Shown here: positions 23,779 through 32,034 of the stretch, piece by piece
Numbering within the stretch: position 1 is the stretch's first letter
Layout of the letters: each line of letters starts with the position of its first letter
Assembly (NCBI RefSeq): GCF_000718165.1
Contig: NZ_JOEY01000016.1
Coordinates: 201,287 to 265,286 of the forward strand
DNA from: Streptomyces fulvoviolaceus
Lineage (GTDB): Bacteria; Actinomycetota; Actinomycetes; Streptomycetales; Streptomycetaceae
Reading direction: 5' to 3'
DNA: 64,000 bases
Notes under the pieces: generated by a model
What the model was told of the DNA's origin: nothing
The model's input: only the letters and a program-made list of their open reading frames with translations
The model's database searches: none
Position numbers and translations under genes: made by a program

Positions 23779-25245
23779 TCACGCGCACCCCACCTCGTCC
23801 CCCGTCACCACCCCGAACTCGCCCTGGTACTCGTCCTCGGCCCGCACCTTCCTGACCTGCTTGTAGTCGGCGCCGACGATCACCTTCAGCGTCGCCCCCT
23901 GCCCCTTCACCGCCCGCAACTCGCTCCCGGGCAGCGCGGCGGCGATCGATTTCGCCGAACGGTCCCAGCGGGGGTCGTAGGCGACGACGGTCCGCTTCTG
24001 CGTGCGGTCGGCGGCGTTCACCGGCATCCGCGTCGTACGGAACCCGGTCGCCGCGAGCGCCGCGTCCACCCGCTTGCCGAGCCCGCCGGTGGCCGTCCCG
24101 TTCTCCACCTGGACACGGATCTGCTGCGGGGCCACGGCCACCCGCAGCGCCTTGCTCTTCGGCTTGTGCGCGGCCAGCGGCTTGTCGTCACGCAGGGCCC
24201 TGAAGAGTCGCTCGGACTTCTTCGGGTCCCATTTCAGCGTGGAACCGACTCCCTTCACGGCGTATCCCATCGTCCCGATCGGCACGGTGGTGAACTCCGA
24301 CGAGGAGGGGGAGAAGTTCCGCATCGCCCGCCCGAGGTCCAGCAGCTCGTCCGTGCCGAAGCCCTTGTCGGCCCGTACGGAGCCCAGCACGGCCCGCGTG
24401 ATGTCCCGGAACTTCATCGGGTTGAGCAGGATCCCGGAGGAGGTGGTCCGGTCGATCAGCGCGGCGAGGAAGCGCTGCTGGCGCTTCATCCGGCCGAGGT
24501 CCGAGGCCCCGTCGACGTGCCGCGAGCGGACGTACTGCAGGGCCTGCCCGCCCATCAGCCGGTGCCGGCCGGCCGCCAGGTCGAGTCCGGTGTACGCGTC
24601 CTTCAGCGGGTCGGCGTTGCAGATCTCGACGCCGCCGAGCACGTCCACGGTCTTCATGAAGCTGGTGAAGTCGACCTCCAGATAGTGGTCGATCTTCACG
24701 TGGGTCATGTGCTCGACCGTGCGCACGGTCAGGTTCGGGCCGCCCTCCGCGTACGCCGCGTTGATCTTGACGGGGTGTCCGCCGTGACGTTTCCCCGTGG
24801 TCCGGTCGAGGTGCGGGGGCGTCATGGCGTACGAGTCGCGCGGCAGGCTCACCACGCTCGCCCGCTCCCGGTCCTCCGAGATGTGCACGATCATGATCGT
24901 GTCGGTGCAGTGGCAGGGGGCGCCGCCGAGCCGGTACTTCTGCCGCTCGGCCTCGGTGATCTTGTCCCGTCCGTCGGTGCCGACGAGCAGGACGTTCATC
25001 CCGTGCCCGGCTCTCGGCCGGTTCTTCATGTCCTTGAACGGGTCGACCCGGGCGATGTCCGCGTCCAGGCTGGTGACCACCGAGTGACCGATGCCGGCGG
25101 ACGCGAGCACCACCACGGACACCGTGGTCACCGCCCGCATGGCCCAGCGCGGCCGCTTCCGCCGTACGGGGGGTCGCGGCGAGCGGGCCGGCTGCGGTCG
25201 GCGCTGTGGACGGGCGGCGGGGGAGCGGCGGGGCGGCGTGGGCAT
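23779..25245 (-). CDS. LCP family protein 2 with LytR C-terminal domain
   Basis: 488 residues from the ATG at 25245 (GGAGG about nine bases upstream). Arg/Pro-rich cytoplasmic N terminus, transmembrane helix (about 40-60), LCP domain (about 80-330: VLLVGTDGRD, VSLPRDSYAM, KINAAYAEGG, DHYLEVDFTSFMKTVDVLGGVEI, QALQYVRSRHVDGASDLGRMKRQQ) and a LytR_C domain (about 380-470, VQVENGTATGGLGKRV). Enzymatic attachment of wall polymers to peptidoglycan is expected. Two Cys in the GGAPCHCTDT segment are unusual. It ends 7 bp from the thioesterase stop. Confidence 0.92.
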   Translation of the reverse strand: MPTPPRRSPAARPQRRPQPARSPRPPVRRKRPRWAMRAVTTVSVVVLASAGIGHSVVTSLDADIARVDPFKDMKNRPRAGHGMNVLLVGTDGRDKITEAERQKYRLGGAPCHCTDTIMIVHISEDRERASVVSLPRDSYAMTPPHLDRTTGKRHGGHPVKINAAYAEGGPNLTVRTVEHMTHVKIDHYLEVDFTSFMKTVDVLGGVEICNADPLKDAYTGLDLAAGRHRLMGGQALQYVRSRHVDGASDLGRMKRQQRFLAALIDRTTSSGILLNPMKFRDITRAVLGSVRADKGFGTDELLDLGRAMRNFSPSSSEFTTVPIGTMGYAVKGVGSTLKWDPKKSERLFRALRDDKPLAAHKPKSKALRVAVAPQQIRVQVENGTATGGLGKRVDAALAATGFRTTRMPVNAADRTQKRTVVAYDPRWDRSAKSIAAALPGSELRAVKGQGATLKVIVGADYKQVRKVRAEDEYQGEFGVVTGDEVGCA

Positions 25246-25373
25246 GGGAGGACACCTCCGCTGGGGCCGAACGTGGGATCGTGAGCACCGTAGGCCCATA
25301 CGATCTGCGACGACCGGCACCGCCCCGGGCGGGGCGCATCCGTGTCCCCCGTTCGCGGTAACGTGAGCCCCCT

Positions 25374-26402
25374 ATGAACGCCAAGCCCGACGTGCGACTC
25401 CCCGCCGTTTCTGTGATCATGCCCGTCCTCGACGAGGAGCGGCATCTGCGCGGAGCCGTCCAAGCGATCCTCGCGCAGGAGTACGCCGGCGAGATGGAGG
25501 TCGTGATCGCCCTCGGTCCGTCCACGGACCGTACGGACGAGATCGCCGCCGAGCTCGTCAGTGAAGACCCCCGCGTGCACACCGTCCCGAACCCCACCGG
25601 CCGCACGCCCGCCGCCCTCAACGCCGCGATCAAGGCCTCCCGCCACCCGATCGTCGTCCGCGTCGACGGCCACGGCATCCTCTCGCCCAACTACATCGCG
25701 ACCGCCGTACGGCTCCTGGAGGAGACCGGCGCGCAGAACGTCGGCGGCATCATGCATGCCCAGGGCGAGAACGACTGGGAGCACGCGGTCGCCGCCGCCA
25801 TGACCTCGAAGATCGGCGTCGGCAACGCCGCCTTCCACACCGGCGGCGAGGCCCACGCGGCCGAGACCGTCTACCTCGGCGTCTTCCGGCGCGAGGCCCT
25901 TGAGCAGCAGGGCGGCTACAACGAGGAGTTCATCCGTGCCCAGGACTGGGAGCTCAACTTCCGGATCCGCGAGGCGGGCGGACTGATCTGGTTCTCGCCC
26001 GAGCTGAAGGTGTCGTACCGCCCGAGGCCCTCGGTGAAGGCCCTCGCCAAGCAGTACAAGAACTACGGCCGCTGGCGGCACGTCGTCGCCCGCTACCACG
26101 AGGGCTCCATCAACCTGCGCTACCTCGCCCCGCCGACCGCCGTGTGCGCGATCGCGGCCGGGATCGTGGTGGGCGCCGCACTCACCCCGTGGGGCTTCGT
26201 GATCCCCGGCGGCTACCTCGCGGCGATCGTCCTCGGGTCCCTGCCCGCGGGCAGGGGGCTGCCGCTGAAGGCCCGGCTGCAGATCCCCGTCGCGCTGGCC
26301 ACGATGCACATGACGTGGGGCTGGGGCTTCCTGACCAGCCCGCGCTCGCTCGCCAAGCGGGTCATCGCCTCGCGGCGGCCGGCGGTCCTCAACAACGCGT
26401 GA
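25374..26402 (+). CDS. Glycosyltransferase family 2 membrane protein
   Basis: 342 residues. GT-A fold starts VSVIMPVLDEERHLRGAV (about 11-28); the nucleotide-binding/DxD area reads VRVDGHG, and QDWELNFRIREAGG carries the acceptor-side ED-type motif. Two or three C-terminal hydrophobic segments (about 245-310) anchor it to the membrane. It belongs to the succinoglycan-type GT2 group (ExoA-like). It is divergent from LCP 2 and convergent with LCP 3, which suggests that it helps build the glycan those enzymes attach. Confidence 0.9.
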   Translation: MNAKPDVRLPAVSVIMPVLDEERHLRGAVQAILAQEYAGEMEVVIALGPSTDRTDEIAAELVSEDPRVHTVPNPTGRTPAALNAAIKASRHPIVVRVDGHGILSPNYIATAVRLLEETGAQNVGGIMHAQGENDWEHAVAAAMTSKIGVGNAAFHTGGEAHAAETVYLGVFRREALEQQGGYNEEFIRAQDWELNFRIREAGGLIWFSPELKVSYRPRPSVKALAKQYKNYGRWRHVVARYHEGSINLRYLAPPTAVCAIAAGIVVGAALTPWGFVIPGGYLAAIVLGSLPAGRGLPLKARLQIPVALATMHMTWGWGFLTSPRSLAKRVIASRRPAVLNNA

Positions 26403-26426
26403 GGCCGCGCTCCTGAGAGCGCGGCC
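26403..26426 (+). terminator. Hairpin after glycosyltransferase gene
   Basis: Stem GGCCGCGCTC / GAGCGCGGCC, 10 bp, with a 4-base loop, directly after the stop codon and ahead of the convergent LCP 3 stop. Confidence 0.75.
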
Positions 26427-26433
26427 CCCGGCT

Positions 26434-28104
26434 TCACCACACGTACGGCGCGTACACCGGCATGCAGGCGTCCTTCTCCGACCCGTTGATCGCGTCCGCA
26501 CTGTCCGGCAGGTCGCCGGCCTCGGGGGTGTCCTGCTCGGGGTAGCTGTTCCCCTCGCGCCAGTCGCTGCCGATGGTCACCACCGTGGTGGTGGCGTCGG
26601 CCGCCGAACGCACCTGGCTGCTCGGGATGTTGAGCGCCTCCGCGACCGAGACCGCGTTCGCCTTGCCCTGCGCCCCCGTGCTCTCCGGGTATGTCACCTG
26701 CGTCCGCGTCCGCGGATCCTGCGTGGTGATGGCTCCGGCCTTGGTGAAGCCCTTGCCCTGCAGGACGGTGGCGATCGCGCTGGCCCGCCCGGACACCGGA
26801 GCCTGGTCGTCACCGGCCGTGCCGTTGACGACGGTGACCGACAGCCCCGCGGCCGGCGCGGCGGCCGGACCGCTCTTCGACGCCGACGGGCTGGGCGAGG
26901 CGGACGCGCTGGTCGCCTTGCCGTTCTTGTCGAAGGGCACGTCGTCACGGAGCATCGCCCACATCTTGTCGGCGTCGTCCGGCTTGGGCAGCAGATGGTC
27001 CTTGTTCTGGTAGTCCTCGATCGACGGCATCGTCGTCGAGGTGATGCGGTTCGTCGGGACCGTCTTGAGCTGCATGGCCAGGTCGTACAGCTCCTTGCCG
27101 GTGCCGATCTCCTCGGACACCGTCAGGGCCTTGGTGGCCGCCTCGGCCAGGCCCAGCAGCCGGGGGGCGTCGGTGAAGACGTTCTGGCTCTTGAGCGTGC
27201 GGATCATCGAGTTCAGGTACATGTGCTGCGCCTTGGCCCTGAGCGGGTCGCTGCCCCAGGCGTGCCGGGTGCGCAGCCACTGCAGCGCCTTCTTGCCCTT
27301 CACCTTCGTGGTGCCGGCCTTCAGCTTCAGGCCGGAGCCGCCGGGCACCGCCGCCGTCGGGTGGTCCCACACGTTCTGCTTCACACAGACCGGGACACCG
27401 CCGATGGCGTCCGCCATGTCGACCACACCGGCGAAGTCGATCATCATCCAGTGGTCGATGTAGGCACCGGTCAGGTTCTGCCAGGTGGCCAGCGTGCAGC
27501 CCGGACCGCCGCGTTGCAGCGACTCGTTGATGAGGGTGTTCTTCGCCGGGTACGTCTCCCCGGTGTCCGGGTCGGTGCACTTCGGTATGTCCACCCGGGT
27601 GTCGCGCGGGATGCTCACCATGGACGCGCTCTTGCGGTCCGCCGAGAGGTGGACCAGCATCTGCACGTCGGCCAGGGGCTTGCTGCCGACGCTCGACTTG
27701 CTGCCGCCGAGCTTCACGTTCTCCGCGGAGTTACGGCTGTCGGAGCCGATCAGCAGGATGTTGATCGGCGTCTGCCCCGCCGAGTTGGGCTTCGTCTTCT
27801 CCACGTCGGACTCGCCGTTGTTGCGGTTGCCCGTGTCGATGTTGCCGTTCAGATGGCGGTAGTAGAGGTATCCGGCCCCGGCCGAGACAAGTATCAGTAC
27901 CGCAAGGACGATCGCGGACCAGCGGAGCACCCGCCGGCCCCCACGTCGTCGCTTGCCGCGCCGATGACTGCCACCCCGCCCGCCACCCTGGTCACCGCCC
28001 CCGTCCCCGTCGCCGCCGCCCGTCTGCGTCCGCGGACGCTCCTCCTGGACCAGCTCACCGGGCTCGTGCCGCGATCTGCCTCCGCGCACACCACTCTGCG
28101 CCAT
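26434..28104 (-). CDS. LCP family protein 3 with LytR C-terminal domain
   Basis: 556 residues from the ATG at 28104 preceded by GGGGAGG. Basic Gly/Arg-rich cytoplasmic region (about 1-60), transmembrane helix (about 63-83), LCP domain (about 120-350: ILLIGSDSRNS, VSIPRDTRVDIP, NTLINESLQRGG, DHWMMIDFAGVVDMADAIGG, ALQWLRTRHAWGSDPLRAKAQ), Ser/Ala/Pro linker, and LytR_C (about 435-520). More distant from the other five copies. It lies 144 bp downstream of the next LCP gene on the same strand, possibly a separate transcript. Confidence 0.92.
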   Translation of the reverse strand: MAQSGVRGGRSRHEPGELVQEERPRTQTGGGDGDGGGDQGGGRGGSHRRGKRRRGGRRVLRWSAIVLAVLILVSAGAGYLYYRHLNGNIDTGNRNNGESDVEKTKPNSAGQTPINILLIGSDSRNSAENVKLGGSKSSVGSKPLADVQMLVHLSADRKSASMVSIPRDTRVDIPKCTDPDTGETYPAKNTLINESLQRGGPGCTLATWQNLTGAYIDHWMMIDFAGVVDMADAIGGVPVCVKQNVWDHPTAAVPGGSGLKLKAGTTKVKGKKALQWLRTRHAWGSDPLRAKAQHMYLNSMIRTLKSQNVFTDAPRLLGLAEAATKALTVSEEIGTGKELYDLAMQLKTVPTNRITSTTMPSIEDYQNKDHLLPKPDDADKMWAMLRDDVPFDKNGKATSASASPSPSASKSGPAAAPAAGLSVTVVNGTAGDDQAPVSGRASAIATVLQGKGFTKAGAITTQDPRTRTQVTYPESTGAQGKANAVSVAEALNIPSSQVRSAADATTTVVTIGSDWREGNSYPEQDTPEAGDLPDSADAINGSEKDACMPVYAPYVW

Positions 28105-28248
28105 ACCCCTGCCTCCCCACCCTGCGCCGGACACACGGGGTCCCCCGCGTCTGTTGGACCATCGACAGGCCCGATCGGATGTACCCCCTCGTAACATCCG
28201 TCCCGGACAAGTTCTGCGCATAGTCAGACGCGTGCCGGACCCGTTAGG

Positions 28249-29928
28249 TCACTTCGCGCACTCAACCTTGTCGGCCGTCGACTTCTGAACCTCGTCCGGC
28301 ACCGTCGTCGGAGTGGTCAGTGAAACGCCGGCGCCCTTGAAGTCCTTGCCCAGGGTCAGGGTCATGGCGGGCAGACCCTGGGAGTTGGCCACACTCTCGC
28401 CCGGCTTCATCGCCGAGCCCGACAGACCCATGATGGCGGCGAGCCTACGCGCCTGGTCGGCCTGTTCGGGCGCGTATTCGAGTGTCGTCTTCTTGAGCGC
28501 GGTGTCCGCGTTGCCCGCGTTCTCGGACTTGAGCACACCCTCGTCGTTCTGCAGGTACACGAGTTGGGCCTGGGCGCTGCCCGCCGCCGCACCGCCGTTG
28601 AGGATGCGCACCCGCACCTCCGAGGCGGCGGACTTGGTGCCCTTCAGCCGGGCGGCGACCGCGGCCTTCTCCTTCTTCTTCTGCGCCTTGACCTCGGTCA
28701 GGGACACGTCTTCCTGGATCATCGAGAACAACTGCGTGGCCTGCGGCTCCTGCAGGACGACGGTCGCCTTCACCTTCTCGGTCGGGTTGTCGATCACCGG
28801 CACCGTCGCGAAGGTCAGGTTCTTGGTCTCGAACTTGCTCAACTCACCGCCGAGGTCGGCCAGTTTCCTTATCGTGTCGATCTCGGAGTCGACGGTCAGT
28901 GCCTTGGTGGCCGCCTCCGCCAGCTTCAGCATCTTGTTCGGGCTGGTCAGGGTGTCGTTCGACTTGAGCTTGCGCATCAGCGAGCTCAGGAACTGCTGCT
29001 GCAGCTCGATCCGGCTCAGGTCGCCGCCGAAGCCCACGGAGTGCCGCGTCCGCACGAACGCCAGCGCCTCCTCGCCCGCCAGCGTGTGCTCGCCCTTCGG
29101 CAGATTCAGCTTGGAGTCCGGGTCGTCGATGTCCTTGGCGAGGCACACCTCGACCCCGTCGACCGCCGTGGTCAGCGTCTTGACCGCGTTGAAGTCGGCC
29201 ACCATGAAGTGGTCCATCTCCAGCCCGGTCAGCGCGGTGACGGCCCGCATGGTGCAGCTCGGCGTCCGCTCCTGCTGCCCGAGGCTCGTGTTGAAGCGGA
29301 CGTCCGTCTCGCCCGGGATGACCTCGGTGGAGCCGTCCTCCTGCGTCGTCGGGCAGTCCGGGATGTCCGTGATCAGGTCGCGCGGGATGCTCAACACCGT
29401 CGCGTTCGTACGGTCCTTGGAGACGTGCAGCACCAGCGTGGTGTCCGCGTGCCCGGCGCTGCCGCTGTCGCCGTAGCCGTCGTTGCCCGAGCCGGTGCGC
29501 TTGTCGGTGCCGATCAGCAGGACGTTGATCGCCCGGTCCTTGCTGAAGCCGCCGGTGCCGGCGCCGTCGTCGGGGACGGACTCGATGTTGCCGTTGAGGT
29601 GCTCGTAGTAGAGGTAGGCGGCGCCGCTCAGCCCGACCAGCAGGAAGGCCATCGTGCCGCCGGTCCACAGCAGGGCCTTCTTCGCCCGCTTCGGCTTCTT
29701 CTGCACCGGCCGGCGCCCGCGCCGACCCGGAGGCGGCCCGTCGGGTGCGGCGCCCCGCCGGCGCGAGGGGGCAGGGGCCACGGGAGCCGCGGGTCTACGG
29801 GGCCCCGGGACGGTCGGCTGCGGCGCGGAGGGAGTGAGTCTCAGCTCGTATTCGCCGGTATTCGGATTGAGTACCCACTGGTCTGCCGGGTCGACATTGC
29901 CGGCCCGGCCACGGCCCTGTGCGTCCAC
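28249..29928 (-). CDS. LCP family protein 4 with LytR C-terminal domain (tandem paralogue)
   Basis: 559 residues from a GTG with GGAGG upstream. The N terminus MDAQGRGRAGNVDPADQWVL is shared with LCP 5. Cytoplasmic Pro/Arg region, transmembrane helix (about 85-107), LCP domain (about 135-360: INVLLIGTDKRTGS, LSIPRDLITDIPDC, RFNTSLGQQERTPSC, DHFMVADFNAVKTLTTAVDGVEVC, FVRTRHSVGFGGDLSRIELQQQ), LytR_C domain (about 435-530). Paired Cys in the LCP domain may form disulphides. It is a recent duplicate of the gene at 30046. Confidence 0.93.
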   Translation of the reverse strand: MDAQGRGRAGNVDPADQWVLNPNTGEYELRLTPSAPQPTVPGPRRPAAPVAPAPSRRRGAAPDGPPPGRRGRRPVQKKPKRAKKALLWTGGTMAFLLVGLSGAAYLYYEHLNGNIESVPDDGAGTGGFSKDRAINVLLIGTDKRTGSGNDGYGDSGSAGHADTTLVLHVSKDRTNATVLSIPRDLITDIPDCPTTQEDGSTEVIPGETDVRFNTSLGQQERTPSCTMRAVTALTGLEMDHFMVADFNAVKTLTTAVDGVEVCLAKDIDDPDSKLNLPKGEHTLAGEEALAFVRTRHSVGFGGDLSRIELQQQFLSSLMRKLKSNDTLTSPNKMLKLAEAATKALTVDSEIDTIRKLADLGGELSKFETKNLTFATVPVIDNPTEKVKATVVLQEPQATQLFSMIQEDVSLTEVKAQKKKEKAAVAARLKGTKSAASEVRVRILNGGAAAGSAQAQLVYLQNDEGVLKSENAGNADTALKKTTLEYAPEQADQARRLAAIMGLSGSAMKPGESVANSQGLPAMTLTLGKDFKGAGVSLTTPTTVPDEVQKSTADKVECAK

Positions 29929-29964
29929 GCGTCCGAATCCTCCGTCGGGGCATAGCGGTCAGCT

Positions 29965-29989
29965 GGATCGCTCACACTATCCGTCCAGT
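29965..29989 (-). promoter_or_regulatory. Conserved upstream block of LCP 4 (duplicated promoter)
   Basis: The 25-bp sequence GGATCGCTCACACTATCCGTCCAGT (plus-strand reading, shown here in part) matches 31903-31927 upstream of LCP 5 at 22 or more positions. On the minus strand it contains TAGTGT, a possible -10. Its conservation between duplicated genes whose other upstream bases differ suggests function. Confidence 0.5.
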
Positions 29990-30045
29990 ACGGAAGTCAC
30001 CGAACGAGTCACTCAATCAGTCATCGAACTCGGAACGGTTTCTGG

Positions 30046-31788
30046 TCACTTGGCGCACTCGACCTTGTCCGCCGTGGACTTCTGAACTCCCTCCGGGGTC
30101 GCTCCCGACGAGGAGTCGAGCTTCACCCCGGCACCCTTGAAGTCCTTGCCCAGCGTCAGCGTCATCGTGGGCAGGCCCTGGGAGTTGGTCACGCTCTCGC
30201 CCGGCTTCATCTGCGATCCGGTCAGGCCCAGGATGGCGGCGAGCCGGCGTGCCTGGTCCGCCTGGTCGGGGTCGTACTCGAGCGTGGTCTTGCTCTGCGT
30301 CTTCTCCGCGTTGCCCGCGTTCTCGGACTTGGACACGCCCTCTTCGTTCTGCAGGTACTCGAGCTCGGCCTGCGCACTGCCCGCGGCGGCACCGCCGTTG
30401 AGGATCTGGACCCGCACCTCGGAGGCGGCGGACTTGGTGCCCTTGAGCCGGGCGGCGACCGCGGCCTTCTCCTTCTTCTTCTCCGCCTTGACCTCGGTGA
30501 ACGAGACGTCGTTCTTGATCATGTCGAAGACCTGGGGAGCCGTCGTCTCGTTGAGGACGACGGTCGCCTTCACCTTCTCCGCCGGGTTGTCGAGCACCGG
30601 GATCGTGGTGAACGTCAGGTTCTTGACGTTGAGCTTGCCCAGCTCCAGACCGAGGTCCTTCAGCTTGCTGATGGTGTCGAGCTTGGAGTCGACGGTCAGC
30701 GCCTTCGTGCCCGCCTCAGCCAGCTTTATCATCTTCGCCGGGTTGGTCAGGGTGTCGTTCGACTTCAGCTTGCGCATCAGCGCGCTGAGGAAGTTCTGCT
30801 GCAGCGTGATCCGGCTCAGGTCGCCGCCGAACCCGACCGCGTGCCGGGTGCGCACGAACGCGAGCGCCGTCTCGCCCGAGATGTGCTGCATGCCCTTCTT
30901 CAGGTTCAGGTGCGAGTCCGGGTCGTTGATGTCCTTGCCGAGGCAGACATCGACCCCGCCGACCGCCGTGGTCAGCGTCTTGACCGCGTTGAAGTCGGCC
31001 ACCATGAAGTTGTCGGGCTTGATCCCGGTGAGCTCGGTGACGGTCCGCATGGTGCAGCTGGGCGTACGTTCGTCCTGGCCCAGGCTCGTGTTGAAGCGGA
31101 CGCCGTCCGTGCCGTCGATGGTCTTGGTGGTGCCGTCCTCCTGCGTGGTCGGGCAGTCGGGGACGTCGACGATCAGATCGCGCGGGATGCTCAGCGCGGT
31201 CGCGTTGGTGCGGTCCTTGGAGACGTGCAGCAGGATCGTGGTGTCGGCGTGCCCGACGCTGCCGGAGTCGCCGTAGCTCTCGTTGCCCGCGCCGGTGCGC
31301 TTGTCCGTGCCGATCAGCAGGATGTTGATGGCCTTGTCCTTGCTGAAGCCACCGGTGCTCGCGCCGTCGTCGGAGACGGACTGGATGTTGCCGTTGAGGT
31401 GCCGGATGTAGAGGTACCCGGCGCCCGCCCCGGCGACCAGCACGAACGCCATCGTGCCGCCGGTCCAGAGCAGGACCTTCTTCGCCTTCGACTTCTTCTT
31501 GACCGGCCGTCGCCCGCGCCGCCCCGGCAGCGGCTCCTCCGGCGGAGCGCCCCGGCGCCTGCGCGGCGGCGGGACGTCACGGCCGGGGGCCACGGGGGCC
31601 GCCGTACGGCTTCGGGGTGCGCCCGCGCCCATCTGGTGCGCGGAGGGCGCGGATCTACGAGGTGAGGGGACGGCCGACTGCGGTACGGAAGGGCTCAGTC
31701 GCAGTTCGTATTCGCCTGTGCTCGGATTGAGTACCCACTGGTCTGCGGGGTCGATGTTCTCCGCCCGCCCACGGCCTTGCGCGTCCAC
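30046..31788 (-). CDS. LCP family protein 5 with LytR C-terminal domain (tandem paralogue)
   Basis: 580 residues from a GTG. It matches LCP 4 over its whole length (same start motif, GGTMAFVLV-type transmembrane helix near 110, INILLIGTDKRTGA, LSIPRDLIVDVPDC, RFNTSLGQDERTPSC, FVRTRHAVGFGGDLSR, and an almost identical C terminus ending in STADKVECAK). Differences cluster in the cytoplasmic N terminus, where an extra 20-residue segment is present. The gap to LCP 4 is 117 bp and includes a copy of the upstream block, so each probably has its own promoter. Confidence 0.93.
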   Translation of the reverse strand: MDAQGRGRAENIDPADQWVLNPSTGEYELRLSPSVPQSAVPSPRRSAPSAHQMGAGAPRSRTAAPVAPGRDVPPPRRRRGAPPEEPLPGRRGRRPVKKKSKAKKVLLWTGGTMAFVLVAGAGAGYLYIRHLNGNIQSVSDDGASTGGFSKDKAINILLIGTDKRTGAGNESYGDSGSVGHADTTILLHVSKDRTNATALSIPRDLIVDVPDCPTTQEDGTTKTIDGTDGVRFNTSLGQDERTPSCTMRTVTELTGIKPDNFMVADFNAVKTLTTAVGGVDVCLGKDINDPDSHLNLKKGMQHISGETALAFVRTRHAVGFGGDLSRITLQQNFLSALMRKLKSNDTLTNPAKMIKLAEAGTKALTVDSKLDTISKLKDLGLELGKLNVKNLTFTTIPVLDNPAEKVKATVVLNETTAPQVFDMIKNDVSFTEVKAEKKKEKAAVAARLKGTKSAASEVRVQILNGGAAAGSAQAELEYLQNEEGVSKSENAGNAEKTQSKTTLEYDPDQADQARRLAAILGLTGSQMKPGESVTNSQGLPTMTLTLGKDFKGAGVKLDSSSGATPEGVQKSTADKVECAK

Positions 31789-31902
31789 GGTTGTCTGAAT
31801 CCTCCGTCGGGGCCACGCGGCGCCTTCCCCCTCAAAGGCGCTCGGGTCTCTCGGTCTCGCCGGTGCGTGGTCTCCAGGACGGTCCTAGTGGCCGGGTACA
31901 CC

Positions 31903-31927
31903 GGATCGCTCACACTAGCCGTCCAAT
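31903..31927 (-). promoter_or_regulatory. Conserved upstream block of LCP 5 (duplicated promoter)
   Basis: Matches the block at 29965-29989 almost base for base, 115 bp before the GTG start, and followed in both cases by a TCCTCCGTCGGGGC leader stretch near the start codon. Candidate -10 is TAGTGT on the minus strand. Confidence 0.5.
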
Positions 31928-32034
31928 TCGCCGACAGGTTACGACGGTGACAAATTCCACGTCGCTTCCACGTCCCTACAACTGGGCAATCCGCCCATTT
32001 GCTTTGACACCGCTTCATCGCCTTGGCGAATGCT

